A stretch of DNA of 64,000 bases from Lumbricus terrestris (lineage: Eukaryota > Annelida > Clitellata > Crassiclitellata > Lumbricidae), in the NCBI GenBank assembly GCA_949752735.1, contig OX457042.1, positions 34,523,789-34,587,788 of the forward strand, given 5' to 3'. This document shows, piece after piece, positions 45,601 to 53,736 of this stretch. The number at the start of each line of letters is the position of its first letter. Within the stretch, counting starts at the first letter, position 1. The translations under genes were made by a program, and so were the position numbers. Below the pieces are notes generated by a model. That model saw only the letters and a list, made by a program, of their open reading frames with translations, was not told where the DNA came from and did no database searches.

Positions 45601-48600
45601 GGTTGTCACGCTGAGACCGACTCTGAATGACTACAGTCTGTAAGAGGCGTTTTATAAATGCTTATACGCAATACAATGCAATTATAGATAATAGAGGTAG
45701 TGGCAATGTGGCTCAAAGAATCTTTTGGGTCAAAACACCTACGGAAGGCCCTGGCACTGTCGAGAACCTCTGTTTGGGACCAAAAGTAACCTGCACTTCC
45801 GCCCTCGAAAGTTAATCGCCTCGCAGTGGAGTCCCATCTCAAGAATTAGGCGGTATTCATCCACCGGGTCCAAAATCCGTCCTGCCTCATGAGACCGGTT
45901 TCCCTGTTATCGCTTTCGCGGTAATTAATGCAAGGCTGGGTGGATAAGCGTTGACTCCTTCGGAGTCCACTAGTTTCGGAATACCAGGGTAGCAGACTAT
46001 TGTACCGCCCGCCCCTACCGCCATCCCCGGAGTCGCCACTTCCGAATCCTCGGCCGATAAGGCTGCGTGCTGCTGTGGATGATAGTTCTTAGAGATAGTG
46101 GGAGGATAGAAGGAAGTGACTTCCGGGTTCGAATCCCAGCGATGGAAAGGCGGCCAGTTATCTCGGCTGCCTAACTCTCTGTATGAAATTGGAGCCTTGC
46201 TGGACAATCTTTCACTTCTTCGCAATATAGGCCTAGCACCCACAGTTTCTGCCAGGCCGATGGTCGAGTGGTATGGCGCGTCCGCAATGATAGAAGCGGT
46301 GGACCTAGGTCCAGAGTTCAAATCCACAGCAGATCTTGGTACCGGCGATGCTTCTAGTCTCTCTAAGCGTGACACAACCTCCGTCAGCGCTTCTCTGACA
46401 TTAGAGTGCATAGCAGAGATTTCCTCTCTGACATTCAATTGCACAGATGAAATAGCATCTTTAACATTGGACTGTACTGATGAAATAGCATCTCTAGTTT
46501 CCCTAGCCTGCGACTGCATAGCCGACTGTATAGCTGACTGCATAGACGACTGCATAGAAGTCATCGCTTCATGTGTAGACTTAGCATTAGTCTGAATTGC
46601 CTCATGAGTAGACCTAGCATTAATCTGGATTGCCTCTAAGACAATTTCCATCTAGGAAGGCGGCCTCGAAGGTTGAGCAGGGGTCACAGCCCTGGAATCC
46701 TCCATAGCGCTATATGAATTAGGTCTACAGGTATCTATCACTAGCAGTGAACAAAGTCAGAAGATTCGGTAATATTTCTTATTATTATCATTCAGTTAAA
46801 TCTTCAATCAACATCAGTCACATTCAATGCAATCAATAGAATACAACTTATGCAATCAGCAAATAGACCGGAGTACTTTACAATAATATTCCCCGTTTTA
46901 TTTCTAAGACCACGGCCAATTTAGTTAATAGCCCAAATCATCTATTATCGATCGCTTTAAATCTAAACGTACCTCAACTTCCGTCGCGAGGGACAAGGTT
47001 GAGATAAGATGCGAAGAATCTGGAGTCGTATGGAGTTTCGGGAAATGCGTCGAAGATTTTGCTCCAGAAGTGAACCGTTGGGGTCCGATGCACGTAGACC
47101 GATGTAGATAGACGTCAAACGAAAGTAACCCGACGAAATAATAATTATATTTGAGGATTAATCGACGCCACGTAGGCAACAAACTTTCAGATATCGCTTG
47201 AAACGCAACAGAATTAATTCGCTCCTGCGAAACGTAGACTGAAGGCCCGAGACGATAGGCCAAAACCAGAATTTGACTGAGCGACGAAGCACAGACAGAA
47301 CGCCCAGCAATGACGATTCGACACACGCAGAACAGATCACTTCGTGCGATCCGACGAAGAAAAGCTTGGCCGAATCTCTCCAGAAAAGAGCAGATGCAGA
47401 ACAGAAATTCAATGCCGCCGATACAATTTCCGCATCGAAATATTTATATACGACTCCGTCGACAAATATACGTCTCCTATCCGTGAACTTCTGGCCGCGT
47501 CTGACTGCCGACAGTGCGTTTTCCTTATATTAAGTCTTCTTGCCGGTGACGCTAGTGACGTCACGGCTTAGTTGTCCATTGCCATCTATATACTGACATA
47601 GAAGGCAATGAGTTGTCTCTTAGCTACGTCATACGCGCCAAAAATGGCCGCCAAATCCAAGTCACGTACACCTGCACGTGCGTCAACGTATCTACCTCTG
47701 CCGTATGTCTGTCGCTATCGGTCCTTCACTCTCTCTCTCTCTTTGCCTCTCAAAACGCGCCCTCTGACGACCACACGTGCGTCTCCCCTTCCCTTCGAGG
47801 CGTCGATTAAACCGTGCGAAACACGGCAGTTTCTATACAGGCAATAAATCGGACTGTGTTTGACGACTACCGCCGACAGCGCGTCCTCTTCTCTGTCCGT
47901 CTTTATATCCTTTTCGGTATCTCCGCTTGTATCAGCGATCGTATCGGTCATAGCCGTCGCTTGTCCGGCTTAATATGCACCTCCTTCACTCCCTCTATCA
48001 AACGCGCTTAAACTGCAAGCGTGCGAATAATTCCCGACCGACCGTCGCTCTCTTTGAAGACGACGACCGAGGCGGCGATCGACGCGTGGGATAAATTCGC
48101 GACGAAAGACCGACCGCCAACCGCCCACGGCAGCCGCTCTCTCTTTCTCGACCGTGAGAACATTTGCCGACATATCGATCGCTTTTCGACGACGGCAGCG
48201 ACCGCCAACCGACCACGTAGCAATCGGCTCCACACCAGATGGCGCTAGCGATTAAAACGCGGCGGAAGTAAAATTGCAAATGGCTGCCCTCAAACATATA
48301 AATATACCGATCACCCGAAGCGCAAATGGCGGCGACCGAAAAACGTAACCCAAATTATATGCAGGCGTTACACTATGACTTGAGTGGAAATTCACGGCCG
48401 ACTGTGTGTCGGCAACTACAAATTTACTGTAGTCAGGGTTCGTGTTGGACTCCCGCGAGTTGAGGTGGAGGGGATGTTTCTACCTATCGAGGCAACTCAT
48501 GACTTCCCCTACTTGCGGGCCCATGCTCTTTTTTAGATTTCATGAAGCGGCCGTGAGATATGAATGAATGAATAGAAATATCATAGCCTATTAGTATAGC

Positions 48601-49892
48601 AATTAAGCAGAAAGAATTAGGTGGATAAATATCATGATAATCAAACAACTGACCTTGTCACCTTCCTGGATGTCTGCAATCTTTTCCTCAGTCGCAGGGT
48701 TGATTGTTGGAAAGGTCTTCCCACTCACTGAGTTCACATACTCATTATTTATGAAAATCTGTTCAACCGAATCAATTCGCTAATTATTACTGGACAATGC
48801 ACAAATGAAATCAAACTGTTTTTTTACTTCACTAAAACATATCCATCACAGAAAATGGCACACACTGCAAGCTTATACATGTAGAGTTTGTAGACCTCAC
48901 GAAATCATTAGCAATGCTAAAGTGCGTGCACGTCATAATCCAGATAAAACTCGCCCTTATATATAGGGCCTAGGCCTATACAAACTCCATTTTCCACGCA
49001 GTTTTCAATGTAAACGCTCATTTTGGTTTGACAATATTATTATTTCACAAATTAAGAAAGAACAGAAGTATCCATTGAAAGAGAATTCAAGTTTCCACAA
49101 CTGACGTTTCTTAAAAGTCACGTCATCCTACCAGAGCTGTCACTTTAATTTACGGAAACTCGGGGTGGAGTGGATGGGTGGGGTGGGGGTGGAAGGTGGA
49201 GGGGTGGGTGGGAGGGTTGGGGATGGAGGTGGGGGGCTGGGACAAGGACATTTTCCCGAAAACCCAAATTTCTCGGGTGGCCTACCGGTGAAGGTCGGAG
49301 TGTGGTGGGATGTGATGGGTATGGTTGTGGCCGGAGCGGGTCGAATCCTAGACTTCCCGGGCAGCGCCGGGTACCCCAGCTAGTGCTAGAATATAAGTAG
49401 ACTAGGCCTACACCTATAGGCCTACCTACAATCTCTCATATCTCTCTCCTTTTTATACACTACAAGCATTTTTTGAGAAACCATATATCACTCGATGAAA
49501 AAGTCTTAGCCTACCAACCTCTCTCAAGCAGATTTCAATCTTTCAGGATTCGGTCAAGACAACGAAAAGCAAGATCAGAGTAGACCTATAGTCCGTATAC
49601 ACTCAGCTAGCTAGTTAAGTAATTGTAGCCTAACGAAACCAAGTGAAATCAGAAACACCACACTACACAGTGAATCGACCCAACAGAAATGGGACGGTAT
49701 TGGCCTATAGTCTATAGATAGTGAATATATTCCCTCGTGTAGGCTACATGGCTGTGGCAAACCGCAAATTGACAGAACGTCATTCAATCTGACAATGCAA
49801 CAGAAATACATATAAAGCTACATCGATTGCAGGTAAGCTACCTGAGTAAATTCGATCGGCAGAGGGCGAATCGGCTTCGGTTGATCTCCCAT
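30185..49892 (-). CDS. ALDH1-like: Aldehyde dehydrogenase, ALDH1-like, gene B (complete, 14 exons)
   Basis: Exons in order: 49842-49892, 48654-48758, 40519-40659, 39426-39555, 38618-38679, 37708-37836, 36939-37052, 36670-36772, 35532-35716, 34313-34477, 33149-33306, 32457-32531, 31147-31186, 30185-30214. Total 1,485 coding bases plus TGA, 495 residues, close to the roughly 500 of animal ALDH1 enzymes. Starts [17 protein letters not shown], with no transit peptide. Catalytic Asn, Lys, Glu and Cys are present ([31 protein letters not shown]). The C-terminal part has [20 protein letters not shown] and the ending INLPVKI. All splice sites are GT-AG except intron 7, which is GC-AG with donor GAG|GCAAGT. 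No frameshift or stop was seen. Gene B is the middle member of a three-gene minus-strand array. No polyadenylation signal was obvious just past the stop. Confidence 0.95.
31071..31097 (+). mobile_element. Helitron-like 3' end, intron 13 of gene B
   Basis: CCCGGGCAACGTCGGGT is a hairpin followed by ACCCCAGCTA, close to the hairpin-plus-CTAG ending of Helitrons. Upstream (30900-31040) is a G-rich GGGTGGGAGGG tract. A cleaner relative is at 49356-49383. The 5' end was not located. Confidence 0.45.
31205..31262 (-). mobile_element. Retroelement 3' tail with (TCGTAA)n
   Basis: The minus strand reads TTTCGAGTGGCGCTTTAGAA then TTACGATTACGAT. Same tail as 40110-40198 and 60915-60983. The rest of 31263-32100 shows only a few TCTCATCTGAT repeats near 31530-31600. 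Confidence 0.6.
32106..32410. repeat. (CATA)n microsatellite, about 300 bp
   Basis: Nearly uninterrupted ATAC tetranucleotide repeats with a few changes (CATG, ACAC). Reading frames across it are repeat artefacts. It lies in intron 12 of gene B, about 50 bp from the exon 12 donor. Confidence 0.97.
32532..34312. other. Introns 11 and 10 of gene B, outside exon 11
   Basis: Apart from exon 11 (33149-33306) I see no gene. There is a short (AT)n at 34058-34075 and scattered TAGGCCTA octamers (about 33427 and 34026). Confidence 0.5.
34803..35140. mobile_element. hAT-like MITE (CAAGGCCGTAGC family), intron 9 of gene B
   Basis: Ends CAAGGCCGTAGCTAGG and CCTGGCTATGGCCTTG. Exact 8-bp duplication TCAAAATG (34795-34802, 35141-35148). 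Gene A keeps the empty site at 1621-1628. Internal GATGACTAAAAAAAGGTCATC near 34989. Confidence 0.9.
35240..35408. mobile_element. hAT-like MITE, CAGTGCCGTAAC ends, intron 9 of gene B
   Basis: Ends CAGTGCCGTAACTAGG and TTGTTACGCCACTG. Exact 8-bp duplication CATGAAGA (35232-35239, 35409-35416). The empty site in gene A is at 1717-1724. Confidence 0.9.
35995..36445. mobile_element. hAT-like MITE, gene B copy of 4116-4557
   Basis: Same family and position as in gene A. Flanks GCACAAGG and GCACAAAG. Contains two CTTTTTTTAGTCAT modules near 36125 and 36195. Confidence 0.7.
37053..37707. other. Intron 6 of gene B
   Basis: Longer than gene A intron 6 (5178-5439). About 350 extra bp (37100-37450) have no counterpart in A. 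I see no gene or identifiable element in it. Confidence 0.45.
38356..38587 (-). mobile_element. tRNA-derived SINE, gene B copy of 7457-7674
   Basis: Same insertion point beside exon 5 as in gene A, with matching flanks, but without the A-specific block duplication. Confidence 0.8.
38740..39159. mobile_element. CAGTGGCGGCG element with nested MITE, intron 4 of gene B
   Basis: The outer ends are CAGTGGCGGCG and CGTCGCCACTG(AT). Flanks AAAGCAAG and TTAGCAAG match at 6 of 8. Nested at 38971-39121 is a CATAGGCGCAACCAC element with exact 8-bp duplication GGCTTAGC (38963-38970, 39122-39129). Confidence 0.78.
40110..40198 (+). mobile_element. Retroelement 3' tail with (TTACGA)n
   Basis: GTGGCTTTCGAGTGGCGCTT then AGAAATCTCGAG and (TTACGA)n. 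Absent from the matching part of gene A (near 11935), so it inserted after the duplication. Confidence 0.6.
40719..40923. mobile_element. hAT-like MITE, CAGGGCTGTTTTTAA family, intron 2 of gene B
   Basis: Exact 8-bp duplication GTATCACC (40711-40718, 40924-40931). The empty site in gene A is at 12860-12867. Sister of 26538-26732. Confidence 0.92.
41738..42607 (+). mobile_element. 5'-truncated CR1/L2-like LINE nested in the pogo-like transposon
   Basis: The frame 41757-42218 has [36 protein letters not shown] and [21 protein letters not shown] second frame, 42208-42564, ends with [20 protein letters not shown]. The 3' hairpin GCGCTTCT/AGAAGCGC (42508-42540) is followed by TTTATAAATTG and (GATAA)n to 42607. 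Confidence 0.85.
42553..42607. repeat. (GATAA)n LINE tail
   Basis: About eleven AGATA pentamers directly after the LINE 3' end; probably templated tail repeats. Confidence 0.92.
42891..43521 (-). pseudogene. Broken pogo-like transposase
   Basis: Starting at 43521 the minus strand reads [19 protein letters not shown] and [20 protein letters not shown], a psq-type helix-turn-helix as in pogo/CENP-B-like transposases. After stops and frameshifts, 43106-42891 gives [29 protein letters not shown] and [10 protein letters not shown], matching the start of the DDE domain. The family's first catalytic Asp (usually in DETG) appears as Gly in SIGETD. Inactive. Confidence 0.75.
44073..45685 (+). mobile_element. 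CR1/L2-like LINE, gene B copy of 13000-14516
   Basis: Same sequence and insertion point as in gene A, from CCTTACCGAGGGTCACCTCC to TTTATAAATGC. More broken than the A copy, with a 55-bp insertion near 44642 and several frameshifts. Confidence 0.85.
45887..46705 (-). mobile_element. Retroelement fragment with coiled-coil (gag-like) frame, intron 2 of gene B
   Basis: A 254-codon minus-strand frame begins [20 protein letters not shown], preceded in frame by [17 protein letters not shown] and one stop. It shows heptad-like repeats ([32 protein letters not shown]), then [17 protein letters not shown]. The A copy is 14530-15180. A second fragment of the same frame is at 48385-48520. No polymerase was found nearby. 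Confidence 0.5.
46255..46337 (+). repeat. tRNA-like sequence on the opposite strand of the gag-like frame
   Basis: GGCCGATGGTCGAGTGGTAT resembles the A-box half of a Ser/Leu-type tRNA. It ends with GAGTTCAAATCCACAG, a B box. The middle does not form a convincing anticodon arm by eye. GGGTTCGAATCCCAGCG at about 46126 is another B box. Probably a tRNA-derived insertion, not a working tRNA gene. Confidence 0.4.
47441..47563 (-). promoter_or_regulatory. Possible retroelement promoter (CRE and TATA), upstream of the gag-like frame
   Basis: On the minus strand TGACGTCA (47556-47563) lies about 108 bp upstream of TATAAATA (47441-47448), some 790 bp before the gag-like frame. The DNA from 47200 to 48350 is markedly CG-rich compared with its surroundings and may be a long terminal repeat. 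No paired repeat was found. Confidence 0.3.
48385..48520 (-). mobile_element. Second copy of the gag-like retroelement fragment
   Basis: ACGGCCGACTGTGTGTCGGC through GACTTCCCCTACTTG matches 14855-14990 of gene A. It abuts the unique DNA just downstream of exon 2. Confidence 0.6.
49356..49383 (+). mobile_element. Helitron-like 3' end, intron 1 of gene B
   Basis: CCCGGGCAGCGCCGGGT forms a hairpin followed by ACCCCAGCTAG, i.e. a CTAG terminus. A G-rich tract (49163-49240, GGGTGGGAGGG-type) precedes it, as at 31071. Absent from gene A intron 1. Confidence 0.55.
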
Positions 49893-50155
49893 ATCTTTCC
49901 CTTCGACTTTTTCTCGTGCAAGTCTTATAGCTACTTCGTACGAACAACTAACACCACCGAACGCGACCCAGTGCCCTGGAAGATCGAAGCCGCAGTAGAC
50001 CCCTACACGTGTATCTATAATTTTTGCACCACAGGCTACCGTTTAGTGAGCAAACGAAGTCACCGTGACCATTCAGTTTTGGCACAATACAGACTCGGCG
50101 CGTAACACTTAATTCTCACCAGAGCTTAGCCAGGACGGGCATACCAGTAGCCACG

Positions 50156-51121
50156 CATACATGGTGCGCCAAAGAAGACCCCCTACGTTTTTTGCCAATA
50201 TCTTAGCCAAAACTAAACATTTCGAAATGAAATTTTACAGGATTATAGACAATTCATATTTACACATGATGGCCATATTTCATCAAAATATTTCGAACAC
50301 AACAAAAGTTATAACACTTTTAGCGAGGCCACCCACCGTTTTTTGACGATTCAAAAACGAAACACAAAAAAATAGGTTTTTTGCTAATATTATGGCCAGA
50401 AGTAAGAATTTCTAAATGAAATTTTACAGGCTCAAAGACAATAATTCATAATTTCATATTTACACATGATGGTCAGATTTCATCAAAATATTTCAAACAC
50501 AACAAAAGTTATACCACTTTTAGTGAAGCCACCACCGTTTTTTGACGATTCAAAAACGAAACGCAACAAAAAGTAACAAAAACGCGATTTTATTAAGTCT
50601 CATCTCAAATAACCATTGTAAAATGAACTTGGTACTGCTTCACAACTTGTGTTCAATGTGCCCACCACCAGTGCCAAAACTTCTTTTGAGTCTCTTTGCA
50701 GAGTTCTTGATGGATCTGTTGATTAATCTGACAGCTTCCTTATTTACAAATTTGATTGTCATCTTGCTAAGCGACTTCTCAGTGTCGCGCAGCTGCGCTG
50801 GTACCCTGTTTCTCTTTAAAATAGTAATAATAATGATCATCTGGCAATATCAAGTCAATTGATGCCAATTATTTGAGATGAGAAAAAAATCGTGTTTTTT
50901 TAACTTTTTTTGTTGCCTTTCGTTTTTGAATCGCCAAAAACGGTGGGTGACCTCACTAAAAGTGGTGTAACTTTTGTTCTGTTCTAAATATTTTGATGAA
51001 ATCTGACCATCATGTGTAAATATTAATTGTCTTTAAGACTGAAACATTTCATTTCGAAGTTCTTACTTTTGGCCAAGATATTGGCCAAAAACCTAGAGAG
51101 GGTCTTTTTGGCGCACCCTGT
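50156..51121. mobile_element. Mariner-like element with long inverted repeats, upstream of gene B
   Basis: The arms 50161-50355 and 50920-51120 are inverted copies, with ends CATGGTGCGCCAAAG and CTTTTTGGCGCACCCTG next to TA. A third arm copy, direct, lies at 50370-50570. Between them, broken minus-strand sequence ends FGTGGGHIEHKL, like a Tc1/mariner transposase C-terminus. The A upstream region (near 25135) lacks it. Its arms match the relics in intron 9 of A and B. Confidence 0.75.
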
Positions 51122-51689
51122 ACACTATACAGAGGGAAATTTATGCCCTAAATCATTCTGGCAGCCTTTCGGCAGGGCTGCAACCATGCAGGGTGACAGA
51201 CTATCCATCAGGGCATTTGCTCTTGCTTGCCCTGTGCGCCGTCACAGTCAAAAGTCACAACGAGCTTCGGCTATAAGACCACAGTCGCGTCACGCGGGTT
51301 GCATTGTATGAAGTCTCGCGGTTTTACGAGATGATAATTATAATTGTATTACTTATAGCATGAACATAACTTTATTACTTACAGTGAACAGAGTGCAGTC
51401 ATGCAGATAAACGACGGACCGAGTTCGTCGGACCATGAAGATCTGGTTATTATGATCGAGGTGTGGGCTACAAAACAGAATGATGCCATTCAACGTTTTG
51501 ACCTACAACAGACATCTCGCTTACAATAATATGTATTATATCGGCTCACGATGAATATGTCCATAACCGCGGTGCCAACCTTACGAGATGTCGGCGTCAA
51601 AACTATAGGTGCTTATTGGGCTGCTTGGGGCTCACAGCTAGCCAACATTCATGAACTGGGCTAAAATAATGCACCATCGATCATGGATG

Positions 51690-51903
51690 CAGTGGCGGCG
51701 CCAGGATTTCAGTTTTGGGGGCTGAAGCCTCGCGGAGGAAATCTTCCATTTCCATCCGCCAAAATTTCTGATGACCTTTTTAGTCATTCGACCGAAATCT
51801 TGGGAATATTTAAACTTTCACATGTAAAAAACCCAGATGAACCTTTTTTAGGGGGGGCTGAGCCTTTGATAGGGGGCCTAGCCCCTCTATAGTGCCGCCA
51901 CTG
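51690..51903. mobile_element. CAGTGGCGGCG-family MITE upstream of gene B
   Basis: Ends CAGTGGCGGCGCCAGG and AGTGCCGCCACTG. Internal GATGACCTTTTTAGTCATTC. The following DNA (51904-52480) repeats TTACGTCATTAG/ATCTCTCTTTGTTTCACA three or four times, a degenerate tandem repeat. Confidence 0.75.
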
Positions 51904-52682
51904 CATGCAAAAACTTTCAACAGGGGCCTAATTATTTAAGCCTATATTGGCCTTGTTTTAGTCATCAGATTTAGCTTTCTAATGTTCTTAGGAAAATGGG
52001 TAGCCTAATTCCGTACTTACAAGCACCATTGTCCCGTCATGAGCTATGTATGGTGTATAGACTGTATAGGCCTACGTTTTTAAGGAAGTGGGTAGCTATG
52101 CGATTCCGTATTGTGACGATCTCTTTATGCTTTTCAAACACTTTTCCACGTCTTTAGCTATGTGTGTAGGCTATGTTACGATCTCTCTTTGTTTCACAGA
52201 CACTATTGTTACGTCATTATAGTTATGTATGGTGTCACGTTGTTAGGGAAATGGGTAGCCTAATTACGTATTATTACGATCTCTCTTTGTTTCACAAACA
52301 CTATTGTTACGTCATTAGTTATGTATGGTGTCACGTTGTTAGGGAAACAGGTAGCCTAATTACGTATTATTACTGCTCTGTTTCACAGACATTATTAACT
52401 GTTACGTCATTAGCTAGGCCTATCTAAAGTACGTGTTATGTTGTTAGCATAATGGTTAACTCAGTATCAAGACAACACCTAGCTCTTTGTTCTACAAACA
52501 CTATTGTAATGTTACGTCATTGACTTTAATTGTTCATAAACATGACATTGCTGCCTTTCGACCATTTGTCGTTTAATCGGACATTCATGGGTTCAGCAGT
52601 GTTGCCAAGGAGAGTCGTCAAAGCAGCGATTCAAATATCAGCTAGATTTCAGAATATCGCATTTGTAGTTCCATATCAGGGC

Positions 52683-52905
52683 GAATGACTATGGCTCAGT
52701 CCCAGTCCTTTACCTCGAATTAGTCCCTCTCTTTTGAATACGCCGTCACATCTAGTGACATCTATTCAATCTCAAATTCAAGCTGACATTACCTCCACCT
52801 CGTTTGATTTTCCCAAAACCAATTTTCTCTGTCGTGGCCTTGCGCATTGGGAGCGCCTCCGAACGGTTGACCGCATTACAGGCACTTCATAAATGTTTTA
52901 TTACA
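52683..52905 (+). mobile_element. Old LINE 3' fragment, B-unit copy of 29296-29635
   Basis: Same start (ATGACTATGGCTCAGTCC) and same tail. From 52930 to 53736 there is no recognised feature until the gene C stop codon. Confidence 0.7.
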
Positions 52906-53736
52906 AAACAATATCCATTGAACGGTTCTCGGCAGAGAATTACAACACAATTACCAGCCATTCAGTCAGACAACCTCTCCATGGCCAAACATTCAATAGT
53001 ACAGCACTAAAGGCAAAGGCCTATGCAGATTTTAATAATTATTGATATTTTACAAGTACGGTACATATCGTATCACTTAAGGATCTCCTCAATGCCGACT
53101 TTGCCACAACCATCTGTTCCAGACACCTCAAAAAGCATCACTTGTTCTCATTTGATTTCTTCTTAAATCAACTGCTCGAAGATGACAAAGTCCTCTAAAC
53201 GAGTTCGACGTGAGCTCTTCGATGAGGTTATCATGAAACAGGAGGCAATTAAGGTTTGAAGGTCGCGAGAATAAGATTGCTCTTCAAGCAAAACAACCAC
53301 CCAAAGGGAACAAGGCCCAACGTCCAACCACCAAATCATTGAAGTTATACTGAAAAATAATCTTCAACCCAAATTACAAAGACTAAGCAGACTTTAATCA
53401 GACTTAAAAATCACAATACTTGTACGAATACTTAATACTTATACGAAGATTAAGTAGGCAACACAATACGAACTAATGCGATACGAACTAATGCCCTCCG
53501 CAGCAAGTCTTGACAAGCAATTTCTTAAAGCTCTCGAATTGGACTTCAATATAATTATGTTAATCAAAAACAGTACAAATAATTGACTTCACAGTTAAAG
53601 CTCAAACGTACAAAGTCATTTTTAAAACTAGCAAAATTTGATTTGGCATTGTATTGACTGAATAGCAGCCGATTTAATGGCTTAAACATCAGCAGTTATA
53701 TCAATTTCCACAGCTGGAACAAACATCCCTTTCACT

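Noticed and set aside
46116..46595. 159-codon plus-strand frame with repeated [11 protein letters not shown]
   Set aside because: It mirrors the heptad repeat of the minus-strand gag-like frame and has no independent support.
47970..48297. Overlapping frames of 65-99 codons on both strands near 48 kb
   Set aside because: CG-rich DNA lacks stops by composition. No family motif, and the frames conflict with one another.
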